A DNA stretch of 64,000 nucleotides. It comes from Aquabacterium parvum (GTDB taxonomy: Bacteria; Pseudomonadota; Gammaproteobacteria; Burkholderiales; Burkholderiaceae_C). The notes under the pieces are model-generated. The model was not told the origin of the DNA and did no database searches. It saw only the letters and a program-made list of their open reading frames with translations. Below, in pieces: positions 34,508 to 43,851 of the stretch (the stretch's first letter is position 1; each line of letters starts with the position of its first letter). Position numbers and translations under genes: made by a program. The stretch spans positions 1 to 64,000 of the forward strand of contig NZ_LFRI01000324.1 of assembly GCF_001447195.1 (NCBI RefSeq), in the 5' to 3' direction.

Positions 34508-36679
34508 GTGACACCACATCCGTGGCCTGTGTCTCGCCTTGTCTGCGCAGCTTTGATCGGTTTCAGCGGTCTCGCTTGCGCCAACGTCCTCGAAAACCCA
34601 AGCTTCGACATCGGCTTCCAGAACGTCGAGAACTGCTCCGGCGCTGGCGTGTCCGCTCCGACCTTGCAGGGGCAATTGGCCAACAATTGGGGGCCCAACA
34701 ACTGCTGGATGAGTGACAAATCGGCCACGACTGTCACCTTTTCGGCCGAGGTCGGACGTTCGGGTACAGGGAAGTCGCAGGGGGTGGCGTCCAACAGCGT
34801 GACCGGTGACGCCGTCATCAGCACTTGGGTCTGGCTCAAGCCCGGCAACCGCTACCGCACGGTGGTCTGGATGAAAGCCGATGCCCCGACCGAGGTGCTG
34901 CTTCAACTGCGCGCCTGGAACAGCCCGTACACGGCTTACGGTGTCACTGTCGCCAAGCTGACCACGAACTGGGCCTCCTATGAATTCGAAGGCCTTGCTC
35001 CCGTGGTGGCAGACGCCAACGTACCGGGCGGTTTGTTCGTGTCGACGCGCGGCAATGTCAAGGTTTACCTGGACGATGCCCAGGTGACCCCCGAAGTTGA
35101 TGCCACCGAACCTGTGCATTCGCGCTCCATGCAGGTGGTGCCGGCCAGTTACTTTGGTGTGCATGCCCACCAATCGCAGTCGCTCACCGGCTTGGGTCGA
35201 TCAGCGGGCGCCGAGCGCCTCTGGGACGCCAATGGCGTGCAATGGGCTGACATTTTCCGCGACTCGCCGACCCAGAACAATTGGGCCGAGTTCGACCGCC
35301 GTGTCGCTCGCGCCATCAGCGTGGGTGCCGCGCCTTTGATGGTCTTGGGGGGGAATGGCCCTGCCTGGTCGTCCGGTGCGCCAATCACTTGTCAGTTCTA
35401 CGCTGGAACCTCCTCTTCGCCTCCGTCGAGTGACGCCGTCTGGCGCGACTGGGTGCGAGCTGTGGCGACGCGCGCCAAGGGCAAAGTGCGTCATTGGGAA
35501 ATCTGGAACGAGCCCTACCAATGCTCCGCGTTCAAGGCCGACCCCCTGAAGCTGGCGAACCTGGTCGCCAGCGCCCGAGCGGTTCTCAAGGAAGTTGACC
35601 CGACCAACGTCATTGTCAGCCCCAGTTTCGACCTGGGCGACAACACCTTCCTGGATCGCTACCTGCAGGCCGCGAAGTTGGCCTACCCTGGCGGTGAGGC
35701 CCATTGGGACATCACGTCGGTGCACGCCTATGACGGCTTCGTGGGCGATTACCTCGACGAGCGCAAGACCAAGGTTGCAGCGCAGGCACGCTCGGTCGAG
35801 GACATGTTCGAGCGTGAGCACCTCGTGACCAACGCCCTCTCGGTGCTGCGTCGATTTGGCCTGGACACCCGACCGATCTGGAACACCGAGGGCGGCTACC
35901 TCAACGCTTCCAGCCTGCCTGTTGGCACGCAAAGCGGTGGGCCCAATGACCGGGCCGGCGCCTCATTCGTGGCCCGGCACATGTTGGTTGGATGGGCTGC
36001 GGGATTGGACGCCAACTACTACTACGCGTGGGACCAGCGCAGCGGTGGTGGCAGCTGGCCGATTGCGGGGGCCCGCGAGGCCACGGAGGGCTCGTTGGCG
36101 TACAGCACGACCGAAGCCGGCACGGCGTACATCCAGGTCAGCAAGTGGCTCACAGGAGCCGTTCTGATCGGACGCACAGTTCGCGCTGATGGCACCTGGG
36201 AGTACACCCTCAAGCGTGGCCCGGCCACATCGGTTGTGGCCTGGAACCCGCAAGCCCAGGTGAGCTACACGCCGCCTGCTGGTCGCACCAATGCGACCGA
36301 TCTGACCGGCACGACGACGGCCATCGGCGCTTCCGTGCAGTTGAACAACCGACCCGTGCTGTTCGCGGCGCCGCCCACCACCATGACGGTGGGCAGCAGC
36401 GTCACCCAAACCAGAACGACGCAGAACTTTGACCTGACGGCCACCGTCAAGAACGGCTATCAGCCGACCGGCACGGTGCAGTTCAAGGCCAATGGTGTCA
36501 ACCTGGGCGGATTGGTGACCCTGGTCGGTGGCGTCGCCAAACTGAACACGCGCATCACCACTGCGGGCACCTACACCATCACCGCTCATTACAACGGTGA
36601 CTCGGCCAACCCAGTGAACGCAACGGCGACGGGCGTTTCGGTCAAGGTGCTTGCCTGCTTCCTAGGCATCTGTCGTTGA
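34508..36679 (+). CDS. Secreted multidomain glycoside hydrolase (GH39-like TIM barrel)
   Basis: 723 residues starting at GTG 34508 behind a CAGGAG site. Domains in order: signal peptide (to LACA), a carbohydrate-binding-type beta sandwich (about 25-195; LENPSFDIGF start is typical of CBM4/9-like modules), a (beta/alpha)8 catalytic domain with acid/base Glu335 (EIWNEP) and probable nucleophile Glu461 (WNTEGG), a small beta domain, and a C-terminal bacterial Ig-like repeat (GTVQFKANGVNLGG). The pair NEP/TEGG fits clan GH-A, near GH39. It probably attacks an extracellular polysaccharide of unknown identity. It is divergent from the Mks operon. Confidence 0.75.
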   Translation: MTPHPWPVSRLVCAALIGFSGLACANVLENPSFDIGFQNVENCSGAGVSAPTLQGQLANNWGPNNCWMSDKSATTVTFSAEVGRSGTGKSQGVASNSVTGDAVISTWVWLKPGNRYRTVVWMKADAPTEVLLQLRAWNSPYTAYGVTVAKLTTNWASYEFEGLAPVVADANVPGGLFVSTRGNVKVYLDDAQVTPEVDATEPVHSRSMQVVPASYFGVHAHQSQSLTGLGRSAGAERLWDANGVQWADIFRDSPTQNNWAEFDRRVARAISVGAAPLMVLGGNGPAWSSGAPITCQFYAGTSSSPPSSDAVWRDWVRAVATRAKGKVRHWEIWNEPYQCSAFKADPLKLANLVASARAVLKEVDPTNVIVSPSFDLGDNTFLDRYLQAAKLAYPGGEAHWDITSVHAYDGFVGDYLDERKTKVAAQARSVEDMFEREHLVTNALSVLRRFGLDTRPIWNTEGGYLNASSLPVGTQSGGPNDRAGASFVARHMLVGWAAGLDANYYYAWDQRSGGGSWPIAGAREATEGSLAYSTTEAGTAYIQVSKWLTGAVLIGRTVRADGTWEYTLKRGPATSVVAWNPQAQVSYTPPAGRTNATDLTGTTTAIGASVQLNNRPVLFAAPPTTMTVGSSVTQTRTTQNFDLTATVKNGYQPTGTVQFKANGVNLGGLVTLVGGVAKLNTRITTAGTYTITAHYNGDSANPVNATATGVSVKVLACFLGICR

Positions 36680-36721
36680 GCATGGGCAGGGGGGCTTCTG
36701 TCCCGGGTACCATCCCGCCCG

Positions 36722-37927
36722 ATGACCGATGCCCCCCGCCTCCACTGGACCGATGGCAACGAGCCGCGCAGCGCCCGTTGGCGCAGCCTCGCCGACGTGC
36801 CGCCACCCAAGCGCGTGGTGCTCGCCGATGACACCTTCGCTGCCGATGCCGCCTACAAGCTGGTGTGCGAGGGCACGGCGCTGCTTTGGCAGGGCGACTT
36901 TCATCAGGCTCGCCAGATGCTGCAAGCCCTGGGCCGACGCGTGGACCGGCGCCAGCAGCGCAAGCCGGCTGCCTCGGCCCAAGCCCGGTCACCAGCGACT
37001 GAGGGCCTGACCCAGGCCCACCACCTGCATCGCAAGGCCCAGGCCGAGCGCGCGCGCTTGCTGGGCCTGCTGCTGCTGCCCTTCGAGGCCGACCACAGCG
37101 TGCCCCTGCGCCGCGCGCCCGATGTGCGTCAGGCTTGCCTCCAAGCCCATGGCGAGGTCACCGAGCCTTATGTGGCGTCGCTGCGCGAACTGCAGGGCCT
37201 GATCGGGGCCCACGAGTGGCGCAAGCAGGGCGTGCCGGTGGCCGCGCTGGGCGACCTCATCCATCCGCACCATGGCGTGTTCTCGCCTGTGCGGGGCGAG
37301 TACGTGGACCTGGTGGCGCAGGCGCCCTTGCCGGCGGTGTTTCAGGCGACCGATCCCGTGCACACCGCCTGGGACATCGGCACCGGCACAGGCGTGCTCT
37401 CGGCGGTGCTGGCGCGCCGCGTCGCGGGCAACGTGATCGCCACCGAGCTGGCCCCCCGGGCCATCGCCTGCGCGCAGGACAACCTGCAGCGCTTGGGCCT
37501 GAGCGACCGTGTTCGGGTCGTTGAGGCCGATCTCTTCCCTGACCCGGCGCGCTTCGGTCGATCTGCCCTGATCGTTTGCAACCCGCCCTGGCTGCCCGGC
37601 CAGCCCAGCTCGGCCGTTGAGCAGGCGGTGTACGACCCCGACAGCCGCATGCTGCGTGGTTTCCTGGCCGGGCTGGCCGATCGCCTGCTGCCAGGTGGCG
37701 AGGGCTGGCTCATCCTGTCCGACATCGCCGAGCGGCTGGGCCTGCGCTCGCGCGAGCAGCTCGAAGGCTGGATCCGCGAAGGGGGGCTGAGTGTGGCGGG
37801 GCGACTCGACACCCGCCCCCGCCATCGCAAGTCGCAAGACGCCAGCGACCCATTGCACGAGGCGCGCAAGGCCGAGGTCACCAGCCTGTGGCGACTGGTG
37901 GCAACGCCTGAATCGATCGGCCGCTGA
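36722..37927 (+). CDS. Class I SAM-dependent methyltransferase with NPPW motif
   Basis: 401 residues. The C-terminal half has the SAM-binding motif WDIGTGTGVLSAVLA (near residue 219), the acidic ATELAP strand and the catalytic-type motif CNPPW, which marks amino-methylases acting on glutamine in release factors or on rRNA bases (HemK/RlmG-like). The N-terminal ~200 residues are a helical domain of unknown function with KRVVLADDTFAADAAYKLV. Substrate unknown. Confidence 0.75.
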   Translation: MTDAPRLHWTDGNEPRSARWRSLADVPPPKRVVLADDTFAADAAYKLVCEGTALLWQGDFHQARQMLQALGRRVDRRQQRKPAASAQARSPATEGLTQAHHLHRKAQAERARLLGLLLLPFEADHSVPLRRAPDVRQACLQAHGEVTEPYVASLRELQGLIGAHEWRKQGVPVAALGDLIHPHHGVFSPVRGEYVDLVAQAPLPAVFQATDPVHTAWDIGTGTGVLSAVLARRVAGNVIATELAPRAIACAQDNLQRLGLSDRVRVVEADLFPDPARFGRSALIVCNPPWLPGQPSSAVEQAVYDPDSRMLRGFLAGLADRLLPGGEGWLILSDIAERLGLRSREQLEGWIREGGLSVAGRLDTRPRHRKSQDASDPLHEARKAEVTSLWRLVATPESIGR

Positions 37928-38076
37928 CCCGGGCCGCACCGCCTTCCCGCGCCTCCCCCTCATTCGCGGCATCTGTGTGCCAGACGCCACCCACTTCGCG
38001 TGACGCCTGCCAAGCGCCTGTGGCACATTGGGGTCACCAGGGCTGTCTGGAAGCCCTGTCCGCGATGGAGGTCCAC

Positions 38077-38262
38077 ATGCAAACGCTCGACGAGATGCTT
38101 TCGCTGAACCTGTTGACCGCGGACCAGCACCAGGCGATCGGCGCCTGGGTCCGTCAGGCCCGCACGCCTGAGCGCATCCTGCAAATGCCAGCGCACCTTT
38201 GGGCCGTGCTGGAGCAGGCCACCACCTTGCTCGACTTCGACGGCAGCGGCCCTCCCCACTAG
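38077..38262 (+). CDS. Small hypothetical protein, 61 aa
   Basis: A short helical protein (MQTLDEMLSLNLLTADQHQA start) with no recognised family. A near-perfect GGAGGT ribosome site at 38067-38072 sits directly before ATG 38077 and decides the start over the in-frame ATG at 38065. LLTADQHQAIGAWV resembles short regulatory or adaptor helices, but no function can be assigned. It lies alone between the methyltransferase and the AraC-type regulator. Confidence 0.6.
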   Translation: MQTLDEMLSLNLLTADQHQAIGAWVRQARTPERILQMPAHLWAVLEQATTLLDFDGSGPPH

Positions 38263-38377
38263 GGATGTCCCGAGTTGGGGGCAGGTAAACCCGGGGTGAG
38301 CCATCCGGGCGGCATGGAACGCGACACACTACGGTCCGCGCAGCGACCCATGTGACACGTCGGCGCACCAGATCCAC

Positions 38378-39367
38378 ATGCTGATTTCGCCGATACACCT
38401 CCGCACCCTGGTCGACACCCTGGCCCTCGATGGCCACCCCTTTCGCGAGGCGATGGCCTTGGCCGGCCTGGATGAGCGCGACATCGATGGACAAGGTCCC
38501 TGGATCGACGAGTCGGTGTTCGATGGGCTGATGCGCGCGGCCATGACGGTGACGGGCGACCCCGCTTATGGCTTCACCGCCAGCACCAGCCTGGCCCAGA
38601 CCCGTTACGGCCCGCATGCCCTGCTGATCGTGCACGCGCCCACCCTGCGCCATGCGTTCGAGGACATCCGCATGTTCTCGCCACTCATCGTGGAAGAGAC
38701 CGAGCTGGACATGGTGATTTCGGGCGAGGAGGCCTGCCTGTTGGCCAGACCCATGGGCGTGACGCCCGACGGTCTTCGCTTCCGCATGGAGTGGCTGATG
38801 TCGCTGTGCGTGCAGCTGTCGCGCCGTGCCGGCAGCCAGGAGAGCGACCTCCTCGACTGCACCTTCCCCTATCCGGCGCCAGCTCACGTGCACCGCTATG
38901 AAACCCTTTTCGGGGGCCGCGTCCGGTTTGACGCCAGTCAGGGCACCTTGCGCTTTCGAGCTGCGTTGCTGGATGCCCCTTTGCCTGGCCACGACCGCGT
39001 GGTCTACGACACCCTGCGCCTGCAGGCCGAAACGTTGCTGGCCACCCGTTATCAGCGCCTGGACCTGGTGCAGGCGCTGCGTCAGGCCGTCTTCCGCTCC
39101 CTGCCTCGTGTGCCCGACGCAGCCGAGCTCGCATCCCTGATCGGGCAAAGCGAGCGCAGCATGCGTCGCCAGTTGGCCAAGCGAGAGTTGAGCGTGCCCG
39201 ATGTGGTGCAGCGCTGCCAGAGGGAGCTGTCAGAGCGGCTGCTGCGCGAAGGCCTGCTGCCGATCAAGCAGATCGCCGATGAGACCGGTTTTTCTTCGGC
39301 GAGTTGCTTCCATCGGGCCTTCAGGCGCTGGCATGGGGTCACGCCCAGTGAATGGCGGGAGCGCTGA
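38378..39367 (+). CDS. AraC-family transcriptional regulator (OruR/ArgR-type N-domain)
   Basis: 329 residues. The N-terminal ~200 residues match the arabinose-binding-like domain of the OruR/FeaR type (AMALAGLDERDIDG; TLRHAFEDIRMFSP). The C-terminal AraC double helix-turn-helix includes RSMRRQLAKRELSVPDVV and IKQIADETGFSSASCFHRAFRRWHGVTPSEWR. Target genes are not evident; the neighbours on both sides have their own likely promoters. Confidence 0.85.
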   Translation: MLISPIHLRTLVDTLALDGHPFREAMALAGLDERDIDGQGPWIDESVFDGLMRAAMTVTGDPAYGFTASTSLAQTRYGPHALLIVHAPTLRHAFEDIRMFSPLIVEETELDMVISGEEACLLARPMGVTPDGLRFRMEWLMSLCVQLSRRAGSQESDLLDCTFPYPAPAHVHRYETLFGGRVRFDASQGTLRFRAALLDAPLPGHDRVVYDTLRLQAETLLATRYQRLDLVQALRQAVFRSLPRVPDAAELASLIGQSERSMRRQLAKRELSVPDVVQRCQRELSERLLREGLLPIKQIADETGFSSASCFHRAFRRWHGVTPSEWRER

Positions 39368-39430
39368 CCCAGTGGCCGTGTCCACATCCGTTGAGGCTAA
39401 AGTGTCCGGTGTGTGTCCAGGCTTTGTCCC

Positions 39431-41221
39431 ATGCCCGCTCCTGCGCCCTCTACCCTTGGTTTGACCCTTCGCGGCTGGTTCCGGCTCATCGCAGTGGGAC
39501 TGGTGCTGGTCGTGCTGGTGGGGGTGGTGCGGCTGGTGGGGCTGGAGTGGCGACAGTTCGAGCAGGCCCGCCTGGCCCGTCAAGCGGTTCAAAAGCTGCG
39601 CGTGACACTTGTGGCGGCAGAGATGGTCTCGCGGGAGCGGGGGCCCATGAACGGCATGCTGGGCGACCCCAGCTCAAGCGGCGACCCGGTGTTGCGCGAC
39701 AAGCTCCAAAAAGCCCGCGCCAACACCGATGCGGCTTTCGACGCCTACCAGCAGGCGCTGAGCCGAGCCAAGCCTGGCGAAGCCTGGGCGCAGCGCCACC
39801 AGGCGGCCCTGCGCGATCTCAACGCTTTGCGCCTGAGCCTGGCCCAGGCCCGCGCGCAGGTCGATCAACTCATCGCCCGGCCGCAAACCGAGCGATCGCG
39901 CGAAGACATCCGTGCCGCCGTGAGCGCCATGGTGGACCTCGTGCCCCGGCTCTCTGCGGCCATGACCTTGTTCGCCGACGAAGCCCAGCAGGCCGACCCG
40001 GCCCTGGCCCCCGCCGTCTGGGGGGCCCGCATGGCAGCCGAGTTGCGTGAACGCGCGGGGCTGTTGGGCTCCCTGTTCACGCCCGCCTTGACGCGGCAGT
40101 TGCCTTTCACGGTGCCGGAGCATGAGCGCATCGATGAGGCCACGGGACGCATCGACGAGCTGCGTCACCTGATGGTGCTGCGGGTCGAGTCGAGCCCCGC
40201 GTCCGAGTCCGTTCGCCACGCGCACGTTCGCATGATGCAGCGCTACTTTGGCCACGCGGCCGAACTGCTCAACGGGGTGCAGGAGGCGGGGCGGACCCAT
40301 GGGCGCTATGGCATGAGCCCCGCCGAGTTCGCAGCCTTGTACGTGCCCGAGATGGACGCCATCGTGGCGCTGCGTGACGCGCAACTGGCGGAAGCCGAGC
40401 AGCACAGCATCGGGGCGCGCGAACGCTCACGCCAGTCCCTGCTCTGGTTGGCCGGGCTCACGACCCTGCTCATGGCTTTGGTGCTGGTGATGCTGCTGGT
40501 CATCCGTCAGCGCGTTGTGCAGCCGCTCACGCTGGCGGCGCAGGCGCTGCAAGCCATGGGCCGGGGCGACCTGAGCCCGGCGTTGCCAGCGCACCGCTCC
40601 AACGACGAGATCGCCGCCATCATGGGGGGCATCGAGGCCTTGCGCCAGCAGAGCCTGGCGCGGGCCGATCTGGAGCGCGAGCGCGACAAGCTCATCGAGA
40701 CCCTGCGCGAGCAGTCCACCACCGACTTCTTGACCGGGCTTCAGAACCGCCGCGCCTTCTTCGAGGCGGCCGAAGCCGAAATGGCGCGCGCCCGCCGGCA
40801 CGGTTTTGGCCTGGTGGTGTTGTTGCTCGACGTGGACCACTTCAAGCGGGTCAACGACCAGTTCGGGCACACCACAGGTGACTTGGCGCTGGTGGCCGTC
40901 TCAGGTGTGCTGCAGCGCGGCATGCGCCAGGGCGACATCGCGGCGCGGCTGGGGGGCGAGGAGTTCGTGGTGCTGCTCAGCCACTGCTCGCTGGAGGCCG
41001 GCATGGCCTTCGCCGAGCGCCTGCGAGAAGCCATCGAGGCCGAGGCCATCGACGTGGGCAAGGGCCAGCCCTCGTTGCGACTGACGGTCAGCATCGGCCT
41101 GGCAGACTCGGCTCACCACGGGCTGCAACTGGACGCCCTCATGGCCCGTGCCGACGAGGCCATGTACCGAGCCAAGCACGAAGGTCGCAACCGGACCGAG
41201 TGGGCGGGGCGGGTGGGGTGA
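39431..41221 (+). CDS. Membrane-bound diguanylate cyclase (GGDEF)
   Basis: 596 residues. A membrane helix near residues 18-38, a ~290-residue periplasmic helical sensor region, a second helix (LLWLAGLTTLLMALVLVMLLVI), a HAMP-type linker (VVQPLTLAAQALQAMGRGDLSPALPA), then a GGDEF domain with active GGEEF at 508-512. An allosteric I-site RQGD precedes it by five residues, so c-di-GMP synthesis should be product-inhibited. The complete catalytic motif and DVDHFKRVNDQFGH support activity. It probably converts an external cue into the c-di-GMP signal controlling attachment. Confidence 0.88.
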   Translation: MPAPAPSTLGLTLRGWFRLIAVGLVLVVLVGVVRLVGLEWRQFEQARLARQAVQKLRVTLVAAEMVSRERGPMNGMLGDPSSSGDPVLRDKLQKARANTDAAFDAYQQALSRAKPGEAWAQRHQAALRDLNALRLSLAQARAQVDQLIARPQTERSREDIRAAVSAMVDLVPRLSAAMTLFADEAQQADPALAPAVWGARMAAELRERAGLLGSLFTPALTRQLPFTVPEHERIDEATGRIDELRHLMVLRVESSPASESVRHAHVRMMQRYFGHAAELLNGVQEAGRTHGRYGMSPAEFAALYVPEMDAIVALRDAQLAEAEQHSIGARERSRQSLLWLAGLTTLLMALVLVMLLVIRQRVVQPLTLAAQALQAMGRGDLSPALPAHRSNDEIAAIMGGIEALRQQSLARADLERERDKLIETLREQSTTDFLTGLQNRRAFFEAAEAEMARARRHGFGLVVLLLDVDHFKRVNDQFGHTTGDLALVAVSGVLQRGMRQGDIAARLGGEEFVVLLSHCSLEAGMAFAERLREAIEAEAIDVGKGQPSLRLTVSIGLADSAHHGLQLDALMARADEAMYRAKHEGRNRTEWAGRVG

Positions 41222-41251
41222 GGGGCTGGGGCGTTTGTGGCGCAGTCAACC

Positions 41252-41737
41252 TCAAGGCCGCGCCCACTGCGCCGGCAGTTCCAACTCGCCACTGCTGCTG
41301 AACCCGACGCTGCCCAACGCCGTGCCGGCCAGGCGCCCCTTGAGCACGTAATCGATGCGAGGGCTGCCGCCACGGGCCACGTCCAGCGCCTGGCGCACGA
41401 GCGACAGCGCCGACACCGACACCGGCACCGTGATCAGCGCTTCGCCAAAGCGGGGCACCTCACCGCGCTCGTTGCTCACGCCGCTGGCGAAGTGCTGGCC
41501 TCGCACATCGAGCGACACCGACAGCCCGTCGTAGGTGATGGCCGCGTCGTTGGGGTTGACGATGCGCAGCTTGAGCGCCAGGCGCGCCTCCAGGCCCTCG
41601 CCTCGCAGGGGCTCGACGCCCACCACGTTGACACGCACCGGCTCGCGATCGAGCAGGCTGGCACAACCGGACATGGCCAAGGTGGCGGCGCTCAGCAGCA
41701 ACCATTGCGCGCATCGGCGTCGGTTCATCGTTGACAT
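41252..41737 (-). CDS. LEA14/WHy-domain lipoprotein
   Basis: 161 residues: signal peptide with lipobox MSGCAS (Cys about residue 25), then a single LEA-2/WHy beta-sandwich domain (LKLRIVNPNDAAITYDGLSVSLDV is the NPN-type hallmark). Such proteins occur in the envelope and are linked to stress or desiccation; the mechanism is unknown. GAGGAG upstream of ATG 41737 sets the start. Convergent with the diguanylate cyclase, divergent from the DsbA-like gene. Confidence 0.75.
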   Translation of the reverse strand: MSTMNRRRCAQWLLLSAATLAMSGCASLLDREPVRVNVVGVEPLRGEGLEARLALKLRIVNPNDAAITYDGLSVSLDVRGQHFASGVSNERGEVPRFGEALITVPVSVSALSLVRQALDVARGGSPRIDYVLKGRLAGTALGSVGFSSSGELELPAQWARP

Positions 41738-41813
41738 GGGCTCCTCGTTGCTGGGTTTGGTTTTCTGGCATTGTAGGAAAGCAGTGTTCCGCCTTTTGTC
41801 TTGGCCCATCCCC

Positions 41814-42488
41814 ATGCCGATTCCCATGCCCACTTCGCTCAAGATCGATTTCGTCTCCGATGTTTCCTGCCCCTGGTGCGCCGTGGGCCTGTGGTCGCTT
41901 CAGCTGGCGTTGGCCGAGTTGTGCAACGAGGTCGTTGCCGACATCCACTTCCAGCCCTTCGAACTCAACCCCAAGATGGGGCCGGGCGGGCAGGACATCG
42001 GTGAGCACCTCACGCAGAAGTACGGCAGCACGCCCGCGCAGCAATCGCAGATCCGTGAGGTGATCCGCCAGCGCGGCGCCGAGGTGGGCTTCACCTTCAA
42101 CATGGCGGGGCGCGGTCGCATCTACAACACCTTCGATGCGCACCGCCTGCTCCATTGGGCCGGCGAGCTGACGCCAAGCCAGCCCGGTGCCCAACTCGCG
42201 CTCAAGCAGGCCCAGCTCAAGGCCTGTCACGAACACCGTCAGGCCATGGACGAACACCCCGTGTTGCTGGCTGCCGTGGGCGAAGCGGGGCTCAATGTGG
42301 CGCGTGCAGCGCAGGTGCTGGCCAGCGCCGAATTCGCGCAGGCGGTGCGCGAGCAGCAGGCCTTCTACGCCGAGGCGGGCATCCGCTCGGTGCCCGCTGT
42401 CGTGGTCAACGACCGGCACCTGATTTCGGGCGGCCAACCCGTTGAGGCATACGTGCGGGCCTTGCGGCAGATCGCAGCCGAGGGCTGA
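41814..42488 (+). CDS. DsbA-family oxidoreductase (FrnE-like)
   Basis: 224 residues with a thioredoxin fold: active-site CPWC near residue 20 (DVSCPWCAVG), a helical insert, and cis-Pro loop RSVPAVVVN. FrnE-type proteins are cytoplasmic thiol oxidoreductases or isomerases; there is no signal peptide here. The start could be ATG 41814 or 41826; no ribosome site distinguishes them. Confidence 0.82.
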   Translation: MPIPMPTSLKIDFVSDVSCPWCAVGLWSLQLALAELCNEVVADIHFQPFELNPKMGPGGQDIGEHLTQKYGSTPAQQSQIREVIRQRGAEVGFTFNMAGRGRIYNTFDAHRLLHWAGELTPSQPGAQLALKQAQLKACHEHRQAMDEHPVLLAAVGEAGLNVARAAQVLASAEFAQAVREQQAFYAEAGIRSVPAVVVNDRHLISGGQPVEAYVRALRQIAAEG

Positions 42489-42551
42489 CGACAGGGCCTG
42501 AGCCGGCGTAGCATTCGCACCCATCTCACCACGCACTTTGCAAGGCTTTAA

Positions 42552-42833
42552 ATGAAAGCAACCTGGAACGGCGTCGTCGTTGCCGAAAGCGACGACATCG
42601 TCACCCTCGAAGGCAACCACTACTTCCCGCGCGCGGCGCTGAAAGACGAGTACACCACCTTCAGCAACCACCGCAGCAGCTGCGTCTGGAAGGGCCAGGC
42701 CCAGTGGCTGAGCCTGTTCGTCAACGGCGAGATGAAGCCCGACGCCGTGTGGTTCTACCCCGAGCCCACCGAGGCCGCGCAGGAGATCAAGGGGCGCGTG
42801 GCTTTCATGCCCGGCGTGGACATCTCCGACTGA
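42552..42833 (+). CDS. DUF427 domain protein
   Basis: 93 residues covering a single DUF427 domain (MKATWNGVVVAESDD start; YFPRAALKDEYTTFSNHRSSCVWKG; AWFYPEP-like end). The fold is a small beta barrel; biochemical role unknown. Length is normal for the family. It is 64 bases downstream of the DsbA-like gene and may share its transcript. Confidence 0.85.
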   Translation: MKATWNGVVVAESDDIVTLEGNHYFPRAALKDEYTTFSNHRSSCVWKGQAQWLSLFVNGEMKPDAVWFYPEPTEAAQEIKGRVAFMPGVDISD

Positions 42834-42926
42834 AACCCGGGCCATGCGCTGGCCCCGGGGCCACCGATGGGCCACAATGGGCCCAAGAATGATTGGTCGC
42901 TTTGGTTTGTGGCCCTGGAGATTTTC

Positions 42927-43805
42927 TTGGTCCGCATTGAACTGTCCATCGACCTGATCTATGAGGTCGCTCCCCCTGGTGCAGATTTCGTCTTCAACAT
43001 CCACGGCGCACACACCCGCTGCCAGGTGATCCGCAGCGAACGGCTGGACATCAGCCAGGCCGTGTTGCCGCAGGTCTTCACCGACCCCGTCAGCCTCAAT
43101 CGCTACCTTCGCTTGAGCGCCTGGTCTGGCCCCCTGAAGGTCAGCTACCAGGCGGTGGTGGACCTGCATCACCACCTTTGCGCGCCCGAGCTCATCGCCG
43201 AGACCCCGGTCTCGCGCCTGCCCACCGAGGTGCTGAGCTGCATCTACCCCAGCCGCTATTGCCAAAGTGACCTGTTGGGGCCGTTGGTGATGTCCGAGTT
43301 CGGGCACCTGCCGCAGGGCTACAGCCGCGTGCTCGCCATCCAGGACTGGGTGCGCCGCCGGGTGAAGTTCGAGGGCAACACGACCACCAGCGCCACCTCG
43401 GCCATCGACACGCTCAACGAGGGGCGTGGCGTGTGCCGCGACTTCGCCCACCTGATGATCGCGCTGTGCCGCGCGCTGAACATCCCGGCGCGCTTTGCCA
43501 CCGGCATCGACTTCGGTGCGGATCCGGCGCTGGGCCCCACCGACTTCCACGCCTACGTCGAGGTCTTCCTGGGCGGGCGCTGGTACATCTTCGACCCCTC
43601 GGGCACGGCCATCCCCATGGGCTTTGTTCGCTTCGGGACCGGGCGTGACGCCGCCGACGTGGCTTTTGCCACCATCTTCGGCTCGGTGCAGTCGCAGCCG
43701 CCGCGCATCCAGGTGCGGGCATTGCAGGATGCGCAAGGCCTGAGCGAAATGCCACGCCACCGCAGCGAGGCCATCTCCACCGACGCCCCCGTTCACTGGG
43801 GTTGA
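42927..43805 (+). CDS. Transglutaminase-like family protein
   Basis: About 292 residues. It has a beta N-terminal domain (RIELSIDLIYEV) and a transglutaminase-like core with the Cys-His-Asp triad visible in GVCRDFAHL, DFHAYVEVF and IFDPSGTAIP. These enzymes are usually cysteine proteases or amide-cleaving enzymes rather than cross-linkers. I place the start at TTG 42927, which has GGAG seven to ten bases upstream and begins where family sequence begins; ATG 42867 would add 20 unconserved residues. Confidence 0.78.
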   Translation: MVRIELSIDLIYEVAPPGADFVFNIHGAHTRCQVIRSERLDISQAVLPQVFTDPVSLNRYLRLSAWSGPLKVSYQAVVDLHHHLCAPELIAETPVSRLPTEVLSCIYPSRYCQSDLLGPLVMSEFGHLPQGYSRVLAIQDWVRRRVKFEGNTTTSATSAIDTLNEGRGVCRDFAHLMIALCRALNIPARFATGIDFGADPALGPTDFHAYVEVFLGGRWYIFDPSGTAIPMGFVRFGTGRDAADVAFATIFGSVQSQPPRIQVRALQDAQGLSEMPRHRSEAISTDAPVHWG

Positions 43806-43851
43806 ATCGCGCCGGGCACCCCATTTCGGGCCGGATCCCGGATAATCCGGC

